Origin: Halostagnicola sp. A56
Lineage (GTDB): Archaea; Halobacteriota; Halobacteria; Halobacteriales; Natrialbaceae
Length of the DNA stretch: 64,000 nucleotides
Assembly (NCBI RefSeq): GCF_000691505.1
Contig: NZ_JMIP02000021.1
Coordinates: 1 to 64,000, forward strand
Direction: 5' to 3'
Shown here: piece by piece, positions 18,096 to 26,278 of the stretch
Layout: each line of letters begins with the position of its first letter
Position numbering within the stretch: position 1 is the stretch's first letter
Notes under the pieces: model-generated
Seen by the model: only the letters and a program-made list of their open reading frames with translations
What the model was told of the DNA's origin: nothing
The model's database searches: none
Made by a program: the position numbers and the translations under genes

Positions 18096-19529
18096 TCAGT
18101 CCGATCGGAAGTCGGTCAACGAGCTTTGTCCCGCCGGCAGGTCGCGTTCGGACGGGTTCGGCGACCGGTCGTTCGACTCGCCGTTCGCGCCAGCGCCGTT
18201 TTCGCCCGGACCGTCGTCACTCGCGAAATCGGCCCCTGCGGAATCGGTATCCAAATTGTCGACGGAGGAGTCGGCCGGACCGGTCACACCGTCGCCGTCC
18301 CAGCCGTCTAACTGAGCCTGATCGGCTCCCGTGAACTCGAGGTTCGCCACGCGGACGCCGAGTTTTCGAACCGGTTCCGACTCGAACTCGGTAAACAGGT
18401 CCGCGGCGATCCGTTCGACGAGATCCGGGTCGTCAACCGGGCCGGACAGCGACTGCTCGCGCGTGTTGACCTCGAACGGTGGCAACACCGCTTTCACGCC
18501 AACGGTCCGGTACAGCGCCCCCTCTCGAGTCGCGCGATCCGCGACCGCGGCCGCGAGCGTCTCGATCCGCTCGTACTTCGGGTCCGGTTCCTCGACTGCC
18601 TCAGCGAAGGCCGACTCCCTGGAGAAACTCTTGGGCTCGCCGCGGGGCTCGACGCGTCGGTCGTCCTCACCGCGGGCCCGATTGTACAGTTCGCGGCCGC
18701 GCTCGCCGAACCGGTCCTCGAGCGGGCCCGGATCCGTCGCCGCGACGTCGCCGGCCGTCTCGAGATCCATTCCTCGTAGCTCTCGGGCCGTTACGGGGCC
18801 GACACCGTGGAGCAACTCGACCTCGAGCGGTGCTAGGAACGATTCGACCTCGCCGGGTCGGACGACGGTCAGCCCGTCGGGTTTGTCGAAGTCGCTGGCG
18901 ATCTTCGCGGCGCTCATCGTTGGCGCGACGCCGATGCTCACCGTGACGCCGACCTCGCGCTCGATGCGCTCTTTGACATGGCGGGCGAAGCCGTCGGCGA
19001 CCTCCCAGGCGGTTCGCTCGGTCACGTCGAGGTAGGCCTCGTCGATGCTCACCTCGCGCACCACGTCGGCACAATCGTGGAGGATCTCCCGAACCTCCAC
19101 GGCGACCGACTCGTAGAATTCCATATCGACCGGGCGGTAGTAGCCGGTTTCCGAGCGCTCGAGAGTCTCCCTCGCCGCCGAACCGGACTCCGAACTCGAG
19201 TCCGAGGCCGCGTCGGCGTCCGTGTTCGCGTCCGAGGGGGCGTTCGAATCGTCTTCGAGGGCCGCGCGCCGGGGCAGTTTCTCGAGAGCAGTCGAGATTC
19301 CCTGCGCGCTCTCGACGCCGAACTCGCGGGCCTCGTAGCTCGCCGTCGCGACCGCACCGACGGTCTCTCCGTCCTCGTAACCCATTCCGACGACGACCGG
19401 TTCGCCCTCGAGTTCGGGCTCTTTGAGCCGCTCACAGGAGGCATAAAAGCAGTCCGCGTCGACGTGCAGGACGATCCGATCGTCCTCGTCTACGGTGTCG
19501 ACCCCTGGCAGCCGTGGCCCGTCGTTCAT
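18096..19529 (-). CDS. dinB: DNA polymerase IV, Y-family translesion polymerase
   Basis: This 477-residue enzyme copies damaged DNA. Catalytic acidic residues lie in VLHVDADCFYASCE (about 22-35) and REVSIDEAYLDVTE (about 163-176). The thumb HhH block (LLHGVGPVTARELRGMDLETAG) and little-finger region follow. An acidic, serine-rich insert of about 30 residues (around 95-125) splits the fingers region. The C-terminal tail is long and disordered and ends QSSLTDFRSD, a PCNA-interaction motif. It converges on the uracil-DNA glycosylase gene with 19 bp between stops. Confidence 0.93.
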   Translation of the reverse strand: MNDGPRLPGVDTVDEDDRIVLHVDADCFYASCERLKEPELEGEPVVVGMGYEDGETVGAVATASYEAREFGVESAQGISTALEKLPRRAALEDDSNAPSDANTDADAASDSSSESGSAARETLERSETGYYRPVDMEFYESVAVEVREILHDCADVVREVSIDEAYLDVTERTAWEVADGFARHVKERIEREVGVTVSIGVAPTMSAAKIASDFDKPDGLTVVRPGEVESFLAPLEVELLHGVGPVTARELRGMDLETAGDVAATDPGPLEDRFGERGRELYNRARGEDDRRVEPRGEPKSFSRESAFAEAVEEPDPKYERIETLAAAVADRATREGALYRTVGVKAVLPPFEVNTREQSLSGPVDDPDLVERIAADLFTEFESEPVRKLGVRVANLEFTGADQAQLDGWDGDGVTGPADSSVDNLDTDSAGADFASDDGPGENGAGANGESNDRSPNPSERDLPAGQSSLTDFRSD

Positions 19530-19706
19530 CCGTTACTCGTCAGTTCGTCCCAGCGGTTGTGAACGTTGCGACCGTCGGGACCCGTGCTCGAACAGCGACG
19601 GGTGCGGTGGTCTGTATGTGGGCGTAGTTGTCGACCTGCAGGAGAAACGGTCAATACGGGGGCGCGAGGGTCGATCCCTCGAGGGCGATTGCCCGAACCA
19701 GATCGC

Positions 19707-19988
19707 CTAGCTCCGAACGTCCTCGATCTTGTCTTTGGCTTTCTCGAGCGTCGACTCGAAGGTCTCTTCTATCTCTTCGACGGATCGTTCGACGTAGTAG
19801 ACCTGGTTGTCAGGGACCCGACGAACCACGTCGTTGCCGTCTTCGTCGGTCCCGTAGGCGAACAGCCAGTGGTCCTGAAAGTAGGCGATGCGGTCGTTGT
19901 CGACGGTGACGGATTCTCGCCCGTCTTCGGGCGTCTCGTAGACGATCGTCGCCGTTCCGACCTCCGTAGAACTGTGTTGATCCGGCAT
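19707..19988 (-). CDS. conserved haloarchaeal protein of unknown function
   Basis: A 93-residue acidic protein. The N-terminal half forms a beta-rich pattern (TATIVYETPEDGRESVTVDNDRIAYFQDHW); the C-terminal half is a charged helix (YYVERSVEEIEETFESTLEKAKDKI). It has no cysteines or transmembrane segments. It is alone between dinB and rtcB. I do not recognise a named family. Confidence 0.68.
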   Translation of the reverse strand: MPDQHSSTEVGTATIVYETPEDGRESVTVDNDRIAYFQDHWLFAYGTDEDGNDVVRRVPDNQVYYVERSVEEIEETFESTLEKAKDKIEDVRS

Positions 19989-20081
19989 GGGTTTTGATAC
20001 ATCGACCGATCATGTAGTCGCCCACCCGGAAAATGCAACCCGCTGAATACCGTGTGGATATTAGGGTGACTCGACCCGAAC

Positions 20082-21581
20082 CTATCCCTTAATGTTACAC
20101 ACGGGGAACGTCCGCGCGACTTTATCGCCGATTCCCAGTTCGTCCGAGACGCGGACGACTTCGTCGACATCCTTGTAGACTCCCGGCGCTTCCTCGGCGA
20201 TGGTGGCTCCGGACTGTGCCTTCACGTAGATCTGGTTTTGCTCCTCGAGATCCTGCTTTACGTCCTCACCCCAGTAGTCGTTTTTCGCCTGCGTTCGGCT
20301 CATCAGCCGCCCCGCGCCGTGGGCCGTCGACCCGAACGTGAGATCCATCGAGGCCTCGCCGCCCCGGAGGACGTAGCTGCCGGCGCCCATGCTGCCGGGG
20401 ATGATCACCGGCTGGCCGACGTCCCGGTAGGCCGCGGGGACCTCGGGGTGGCCCTTCGGGAACGCTCGAGTCGCGCCCTTGCGGTGGACGAACAGCTCCC
20501 GCTGTTCGGTTTCGGCGGCGTCGATCTCCCCCGCCGGCTGTCCGTCAGGCCCGACAGTGTGAGTTTCTTTCTTCGCGATGTTGTGGGCCACGTCGTAGAG
20601 TAAGTCCATCTCCATCTCCTCCCAGGACCGATCGAAGACGCGCTCGAAGACCCTCCGCGTGCGGTGCATGATCAATTGGCGGTTGACCCACGCGAAGTTG
20701 ATCGCCGCGTTCATCGCGCCGTAGTAGTCCTCGGCGAGTTGCGAACCGGCTGGTGCCGCCGCCAGTTCCTTGTCCGGCAACTGAGAGAGCAGCCCCTGGT
20801 GTTGCTGTTCGATCTTGCGGAGGTAGTCGTTGCATGTCTGGTGGCCGAGCCCGCGCGAGCCACAGTGGATCAGGACGACGATCTGGTCTTCCTCGAGGCC
20901 GAAGGCCGTCCCGACCTCCTCGTCGAACACGTCGGTCACCCGCTGGACCTCGAGGAAGTGATTGCCCGACCCGAGCGAGCCGACCTGGTTCTTCCCACGG
21001 TCTTTGGCCTTCTGGGAGACCTTCGAGGGATCTGCTCCTTCCCGAACTCCCTCGTCCTCGCAGTGGCGGAGGTCATCTTCGACGGCGTGACCGTTCTCGA
21101 GCGCCCAGTCGACCCCGCGGGCGAGGATTTCTTCCACCTCGTCGATGCCCGTTTCGACGATTCCGCCGCCGCCCAAGCCCGACGGAATATTCGTAAAGAG
21201 CGAGTCGACGAGCTCTTCTTCGCGACCCTCGACATCGCTGTAGGTCAGATTGGTCCGCATCATCCGGACGCCGCAATTGATGTCGTAGCCGACAGCTCCC
21301 GGCGAAATACAGCCGTCTTCGGCGTCGAGCGCGCCGACCCCGCCGACGGGGAAGCCGTAGCCCTGATGGCCGTCGGGCATACAGATCGCGTAGTTCGTCA
21401 TCCCCGGCAGGTGCGTCGCGTTCTGCAGTTGCTCGAGTGTCTTGTCCTGGCTAATCTCCTCGAGCAACGCTTCGCTCGCGAGCACTCGTGCGGGTGTTCG
21501 CATCTCACCCTCCTGAGTCACTTCCCAGACGTACTCTCGAACCCGCTCGAGAGTGACGCCGTTCGCGTCGAACGTAGTCAT
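20082..21581 (-). CDS. rtcB: tRNA-splicing ligase RtcB
   Basis: RtcB joins tRNA exons (2',3'-cyclic phosphate to 5'-OH) with GTP and Mn2+. The 499-residue protein starts MTTFDANGVTLERVREYVWEV and contains the metal-site blocks MPDGHQGYGFPVGG, GAVGYDINCGVRMM, GSLGSGNHFLEV and LIHCGSRGLGHQ, plus SMGAGSYVLRG with AHGAGRLMSR near the guanylylated His. ATG 21581 gives the family length. The frame stays open upstream into archease because of a one-base deletion there; the 103 bp between the archease TGA and this ATG read as ordinary intergenic sequence. Confidence 0.93.
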   Translation of the reverse strand: MTTFDANGVTLERVREYVWEVTQEGEMRTPARVLASEALLEEISQDKTLEQLQNATHLPGMTNYAICMPDGHQGYGFPVGGVGALDAEDGCISPGAVGYDINCGVRMMRTNLTYSDVEGREEELVDSLFTNIPSGLGGGGIVETGIDEVEEILARGVDWALENGHAVEDDLRHCEDEGVREGADPSKVSQKAKDRGKNQVGSLGSGNHFLEVQRVTDVFDEEVGTAFGLEEDQIVVLIHCGSRGLGHQTCNDYLRKIEQQHQGLLSQLPDKELAAAPAGSQLAEDYYGAMNAAINFAWVNRQLIMHRTRRVFERVFDRSWEEMEMDLLYDVAHNIAKKETHTVGPDGQPAGEIDAAETEQRELFVHRKGATRAFPKGHPEVPAAYRDVGQPVIIPGSMGAGSYVLRGGEASMDLTFGSTAHGAGRLMSRTQAKNDYWGEDVKQDLEEQNQIYVKAQSGATIAEEAPGVYKDVDEVVRVSDELGIGDKVARTFPVCNIKG

Positions 21582-21684
21582 ACCCGAAAATCGGACGCCA
21601 ACGGTGAAAGATGTTCTCTCTGCGCGCCGTGGAGTCCAACAGCGGACAGCACGAAAGCTGATCGGCTCGCCGGGTGTCGGCGGA

Positions 21685-22139
21685 TCACACGTCGAAGAGA
21701 CGTAGGCCTCCCAGCCGTCGTCGGTCTCCTCGAGTCGCATCTCGGAGTACGTGACGGCTTTGATCTCCCGGGCGACCACGTCCGACAGCGGAACGCCGCG
21801 GGCCGTCGCCTCGAGCGAGTAGGCCGCGTCGTCCATCGGCTCACAGTCGGCCGTCGGTTCGTCGGACCGCGCGACCGAGATATCCTTGACCCGGTGATCG
21901 ACTGGAAGCTCCAGACGAACGTCGCGGAGGTAGATCAGTTCGTCGACGTAATCGAAAAGCAGCGCCTCGAGATTTTCGGCCGTCACTGAGAGCGAGAATT
22001 GCTCCCCTCCCGTCTCCGGAACGCGTTCACACGAGGCGGCGGCGAGTCCGTCCGCGACCGATCCGAAGACCGACTCGAGACTCGGTCCGGTCGCGGCGAC
22101 GGCGATGTCGGCGGTGTGATCGCGCAGTTCGAACCCCAT
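21685..22139 (-). pseudogene. archease (RtcB activator), frameshifted near its last codons
   Basis: Archease speeds RtcB guanylylation. MGFELRDHTADIAVAATGPSLE, LLFDYVDELIYLRD and EIKAVTYSEMRLEE are diagnostic. The gene should end in a hydrophobic strand such as YVVFDV and stop; the sequence instead reads TACGTCTCTTCGACGTGTGA on the minus strand. Restoring one G after TACGTC gives Y-V-V-F-D-V-stop, with TGA at 21685-21687. The missing base puts the last four codons out of frame and fuses the ORF to rtcB (one 710-residue ORF from 22214). Either a sequencing error or a real mutation with little effect, since only the last strand is altered. Confidence 0.75.
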
Positions 22140-22351
22140 CGAGTGCGAGTTACTCGGCGACGAACCTATGACCATCGGTCCGACACCGGGTCGCGGTGAG
22201 TCAGAACCTGCCACGTCGCGGCGAGTCCATAATCCGCCGCGTCGCCGTGAGATCGACCCGTTTCGCCGCCACCTCGACCGAAGATGTCGGCTGTCCGATA
22301 TTCGTGTGAGCGGTTCGCTTGCCGGTGGAATTATATTGACGAGACTGTTAG

Positions 22352-22837
22352 ATGAGGATAGTGAGCGTCAACATCGACAGTCGCGTCGTCACCTCGGGCA
22401 GTGACGATTTTGTCGACGAAGCCTGGCAACTCAAAGAGGAGATCAACGACAGTGTTGGCGTCCTCAAACAGCGACACAGTTTCTTCACCGACGCCTATCG
22501 CCGCTCGACGGTTCAGTTGTCCCTCCAGGAGGACGAACTGATCGGCTTCGCCGCAGTCCGTCGCGACGGGTACATCCTCTTTCTTGCCGTCTCGCCCGAT
22601 TATCAGGGAGAGGGGATCGGAAAACGACTGATCGCCCGCGTCGCACAGGAACACGATACGATCACGTGTCACGCCCGGACGACCAACGAAGGCGCACTCC
22701 AGTTCTACGAGCACCTCGGCTTCGAAATCAAGCGTCGCATCGACAACTACTACGAAGACGGCGGCGACGCCTACTACCTCAAACTCGGCTCGAGCGGAAG
22801 TATTGCCGACAAGATTTCGGATCTGGTCCGCCGATAA
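22352..22837 (+). CDS. GNAT-family N-acetyltransferase
   Basis: A 161-residue GCN5-type acetyltransferase. The acetyl-CoA loop is seen in LAVSPDYQGEGIGKRLIARV (Q/RxxGxG/A at about 90-96), followed by the beta-bulge strand and NEGALQFYEHLGFEIKRRIDNYY, the standard C-terminal motif B. The RimI-like pattern suggests a protein N-terminus or small-molecule substrate, but this cannot be decided. Alone between archease and priS. Confidence 0.85.
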   Translation: MRIVSVNIDSRVVTSGSDDFVDEAWQLKEEINDSVGVLKQRHSFFTDAYRRSTVQLSLQEDELIGFAAVRRDGYILFLAVSPDYQGEGIGKRLIARVAQEHDTITCHARTTNEGALQFYEHLGFEIKRRIDNYYEDGGDAYYLKLGSSGSIADKISDLVRR

Positions 22838-23062
22838 GGATTCGATTCACTGACGCGAGTGTGATTCGCCGATAGGCTCGCGTCCGTCTGGTTAGCGAAC
22901 CGCCCGTGTGGTCAGCGAATCGCCTGTGACCGAATCGGCTGCGACCTGCGTCCTTCTCCCGGTTTTTCGTATCACGGCCGGTGAGCGCCTCCGCGACCTG
23001 TCTTTCGGCGGTTCGAGACTTTCGGGAAGATTATAGTCTCCCGTCGCAGATACCGTGGACGA

Positions 23063-24238
23063 ATGGAGGAGCGAACGAGAGCCTATCTTCGCGGTCGGTT
23101 CCGTGATCACTACCGCAGAACGGAGATTACGCTACCGCCCGAGGCCAACGAGCGCGAGTGGGGATTTATCCCGTGGACCGACGGGCCCGGAACGACGATG
23201 GTCAGACACCGCTCGCTGCTCGAGTTGGGGGACATCGAGGAGTTTCTCGTCCGCAAGCGGCCACAGCACGTCTACTTCTCCGCGGGACGCTACCGCGATC
23301 CAGGCGCGGGGTCGATGACCGACAAGGACTGGCGGTCGTCGGATCTCGTCTTCGATCTGGACGCCGATCACCTGCCGAGTGTGACCCTCGGCGAGGACTC
23401 CTACGGGGACATGCTCAGGAAGTGCAAGGACGCACTGATGCGCCTGCTCGAGTTCCTCGAGGACGACTTCGCCTTCGAGAACGTCGAAATCGCCTTCTCC
23501 GGGGGACGAGGCTACCACGTCCACGTTCGAGACGAGAACGTACAACACCTCGACCGGGAACACCGCCGGGAGATCGTCGACTACGTCCGCGGCATCGGCC
23601 TTGACTTCGAGAAACTGATCGAAACCGAGACGGTGGCGGGGCTCGGCCGGAAGACACCGACAGAACGGCGAACCCTGCGGGTCGACGGTGGCTGGGGCGT
23701 GCGAATCCACGAGCACTTCATGAATTTCGTCGAGGATCTCCTCGAGATGGACGAGGAAGACGCCCTCGAGCGCCTTCAGACCTTCGACGGTATCGGCGAG
23801 GGGAAAGCCGAGGCGACGCTCTCGGCCGCCCAGAACAATCGTGCGGGCCTCGAGGCCGGAAACATCACCGTCCACACGGCGATCGCTCAGTTGGCCGAGC
23901 GCTTCGCCGCAACTGCCGTCGAGCGAGATAACGCGCCGATCGACGAACCGGTGACGACGGACACGAACCGACTCATCCGCCTGCCGGGGAGCCTTCACGG
24001 CGGGAGCGCCCTGACGACCTGTCGGCTCACACCGGACGAACTCGAGGCGTTCGACCCGCTGGTCGACGCCGTCCCCGAAACGTTCACCGGCCACGAGGTC
24101 GCGGTCGACGTCGAGCGCGGCGGCGAGGTCGAACTCGGGGGCGACATCTTTACAGTCCGGGAGGGTGACCAGTCACTACCAGAGTACGTCGCCATGTTTC
24201 TCATGGCGCGTGGTCGCGCCGAAAAGGAGAAAGAATGA
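23063..24238 (+). CDS. priS: DNA primase small (catalytic) subunit
   Basis: PriS makes primers with PriL. In the 391-residue protein the catalytic triad lies in LVFDLDADH (about 95-103) and the later Asp after VDVERGGEV; SGGRGYHVHV at about 151-160 and the zinc-free primase fold match archaeal PriS. TDTNRLIRLPGSLHGGSAL is the conserved C-terminal nucleotide-binding loop. The stop overlaps the start of the GINS gene (ATGA), a widely conserved archaeal arrangement. priL is not in the window. Confidence 0.95.
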   Translation: MEERTRAYLRGRFRDHYRRTEITLPPEANEREWGFIPWTDGPGTTMVRHRSLLELGDIEEFLVRKRPQHVYFSAGRYRDPGAGSMTDKDWRSSDLVFDLDADHLPSVTLGEDSYGDMLRKCKDALMRLLEFLEDDFAFENVEIAFSGGRGYHVHVRDENVQHLDREHRREIVDYVRGIGLDFEKLIETETVAGLGRKTPTERRTLRVDGGWGVRIHEHFMNFVEDLLEMDEEDALERLQTFDGIGEGKAEATLSAAQNNRAGLEAGNITVHTAIAQLAERFAATAVERDNAPIDEPVTTDTNRLIRLPGSLHGGSALTTCRLTPDELEAFDPLVDAVPETFTGHEVAVDVERGGEVELGGDIFTVREGDQSLPEYVAMFLMARGRAEKEKE

Positions 24239-25185
24239 ATCTCGACGAACTACGCTCGGTTCAGAGCAAGGAGCGCCAGAAGGATAGCCTCCAGAACCTG
24301 CGCCCCTCGTTCTACCAGGAGGTCGGCGAGTACATCGCAGACCTCGAGGACAGACGTGACCGCGCGGCCGCCGAGGCGGAGGACCCGTTCTCCTCGCCCG
24401 AAGTGAGCCGGCTCACGGACGAGATCGAGACTGCCAAGGACGTCGTCGAGGCCATCTACGAGCGCCGAATGGGCAAACTCGTCAAACAGGCGAGTCTCTC
24501 CGCAGCCGGCATGGCGGCGAACGACGAGGGCCTCACCGCAGAGGAGGCGGACCTCTTCGACGACCTCGTCGATCGCATCCAGTCGAACAAGTCCCGGGTA
24601 CTCGACGTTCTCGAGGGCGTCGACGCACCCGCGGACGAACTCGACGAGGAAGGGTCGAACGCGACCGACCAACCGACCGCCTCGACCGGCCAGTCCGATC
24701 GAGAGTCGTCCGACACAGCGCCGCCGGCACCGCCCGAGACGCCGCCAGCGGACCTCGAGAAGTCGGATGCCGGTCCCGCGAACCGGCCGACGACCGAGGA
24801 CGATTCGGCGACCGCTGACCCGAGCGGCGTCAGCGCCGCGGACGTGATGGGCGGCGACCCGCCGGAGCCGGCGACGCAGTCGAACTCGGCGGATTCGTCG
24901 GCCGATGACTCGATGCACGAAAATTCCGCGGCAGGCGAGCCGCCCGAAACTCCGGCGACCGACGGCGGCGCAGCGACCGCCTCGAGCGGCGAAGTTGCTG
25001 CCGACGACGCGGCAACTGACGAGCCCTCGCTCGAGCGCCTCACCGTGAAGATCACCGAGGACATCGGCTCGATCCTCGGCGTCGACGACCGGGAGTACAC
25101 CCTCGCGGCCGACGACGTGGTGACACTGCCCGAGCAGAACGCGACGCCGCTGGTCGAGCGCGAGGCGGCCGAACAGCTCGACTGA
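24235..25185 (+). CDS. GINS complex subunit (Gins51/15 type)
   Basis: GINS links MCM helicase, primase and polymerase at the fork. The 316-residue protein has an alpha-helical A domain (residues 1-130: MNLDELRSVQSKERQKDSLQ, LRPSFYQEVGEYIADLE) and a small C-terminal B domain (about 268-316: RLTVKITEDIGSILGVDDREYTL). The middle 130 residues are an acidic Ala/Ser/Asp-rich linker, much longer than in other archaea. It is translationally coupled to priS by a 4-bp overlap, which supports the assignment. Confidence 0.92.
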   Translation: MNLDELRSVQSKERQKDSLQNLRPSFYQEVGEYIADLEDRRDRAAAEAEDPFSSPEVSRLTDEIETAKDVVEAIYERRMGKLVKQASLSAAGMAANDEGLTAEEADLFDDLVDRIQSNKSRVLDVLEGVDAPADELDEEGSNATDQPTASTGQSDRESSDTAPPAPPETPPADLEKSDAGPANRPTTEDDSATADPSGVSAADVMGGDPPEPATQSNSADSSADDSMHENSAAGEPPETPATDGGAATASSGEVAADDAATDEPSLERLTVKITEDIGSILGVDDREYTLAADDVVTLPEQNATPLVEREAAEQLD

Positions 25186-25620
25186 ATCGCCGCGTACGTC
25201 GACGATTACGTCACGAGGAGAACGTCACGAGGAGGTTTTCCATGTCCCATAATTCGCTCGAGACGAAATCGTCTCGATCTCGATGTTACAGCTTTGGCGC
25301 GCATGCGCGGCGTCCGAGCCGTCGTCGGCGAGGACGCCACGCCGATCCGCGAGGGGCGAACGAGCGCAGCGATGCCGTGAGCGGCGCGAGTGAGTTGGTT
25401 GGGGAGGGCGAGGCGGTGGTCGACTGACGAGGCGGAGATCGGCGGGCGAAGCGGTGGCCGGCTGGCGAGGGGGTGGCCAGCGGACGAGGCGGTAGTCGTT
25501 TGGAAAGCGACGGACCCGCCGAGGACGAGCGACGGGCCCCGCAGAAACGATCGAGGAACCATCGGCTCGCGGGCCGGGCCGAATCAAAATACATACAACC
25601 GCGCTCGCCAAGTCGGTTCC
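25186..25620. other. 435-bp intergenic region with degenerate GC-rich repeats
   Basis: No supported gene. At 25400-25500 a loose motif of the type GAGGCGGTGGTCG / GAAGCGGTGGCCG / GAGGGGGTGGCCAG / GAGGCGGTAGTCG recurs about every 20-30 bp, giving long open frames in several registers that look like repeat artefacts. Upstream, CGAGACGAAATCGTCTCG forms an inverted repeat (about 25258-25275). The peroxiredoxin promoter probably lies near 25584-25594 (AAAATACAT). Confidence 0.5.
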
Positions 25621-26100
25621 ATGCTCGACGTTGGCGACGACGCACCTGAGTTCGAACTACCCAACCAGCACGGCGAGACCGTCCGCCGATCGGACTTCGA
25701 CGGCCAGCGGCTCGTCGTCTACTTCTACCCGCGCGCGAACACCGACGGCTGCACGACCGAAGCCTGCGGCTTCAACGACGCGCTCGAGCGGTTCGACGAC
25801 GCGGACGTCGCCGTCGTCGGGATCAGCGACGACTCCGTCTCGGACCTCGAGACATTCGCCGCGGAGTACGACCTCGAGTTCGACCTGCTCGCAGACGAGA
25901 TGGGAGAGGTGGCGACATTGTACGAATCCTACGGCGAGAAACGGATGTTCGGCAACACGTTCGACGGCGTCTTTCGCAACACCTACGTCGTCGGCCCCGA
26001 CGGAACTATCGACGCCGTCTACGAGGACGTGACGCCCGACGGCCACGCTGAGGAACTGCTCGAGGACCTCGCGGACCGACCGGTCGCGCAGTGCGACTGA
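25621..26100 (+). CDS. bcp: peroxiredoxin, bacterioferritin-comigratory (BCP/PrxQ) type
   Basis: A thiol peroxidase that reduces H2O2 and organic peroxides. The 159-residue protein begins MLDVGDDAPEFELPNQHGE; the catalytic block is YFYPRANTDGCTTEACGF with the peroxidatic Cys (about 46) and a resolving Cys five residues later, as in PrxQ proteins. The PxxxTxxC pattern has Ala-Asn in place of one conserved residue but keeps Thr. ATG 25621 starts right at the family start and is about 30 nt after a TATA-like AT run. Confidence 0.92.
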   Translation: MLDVGDDAPEFELPNQHGETVRRSDFDGQRLVVYFYPRANTDGCTTEACGFNDALERFDDADVAVVGISDDSVSDLETFAAEYDLEFDLLADEMGEVATLYESYGEKRMFGNTFDGVFRNTYVVGPDGTIDAVYEDVTPDGHAEELLEDLADRPVAQCD

Positions 26101-26151
26101 GGCGGCCCTGTTTTTCGAACGCGAGCGTCGCGGCGTTCGTCTCGGAGGATC

Positions 26152-26268
26152 GATTCCGGCTCGAGAGGCTGATTCCGGCTCGAGAGATCGTAGGAACGGG
26201 AAAAAGTCCGAACAGCGCAAAAACGCGAACCGCAGGAAAACGTGAACTGCGGAAAAACGTGAACCGCG
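26152..26268. repeat. short direct repeats between bcp and cdc48
   Basis: Two tandem 19-bp copies (GATTCCGGCTCGAGAG followed by three bases) lie at 26152-26170 and 26171-26189. Next come three copies of about 16 bp of the form AAAACGTGAACYGCGG at about 26219-26268. They lie between the convergent ends of bcp and cdc48 and contain no gene. Replication slippage in a converging terminator region is the simplest explanation. Confidence 0.6.
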
Positions 26269-26278
26269 ATCGAGCGGC

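Noticed and set aside
20082-22214. A genuine, evolved archease-RtcB fusion protein
   Set aside because: The joining residues are plain translated intergenic DNA, and one inserted base restores both natural ends; fusion by mutation or sequencing error is simpler.
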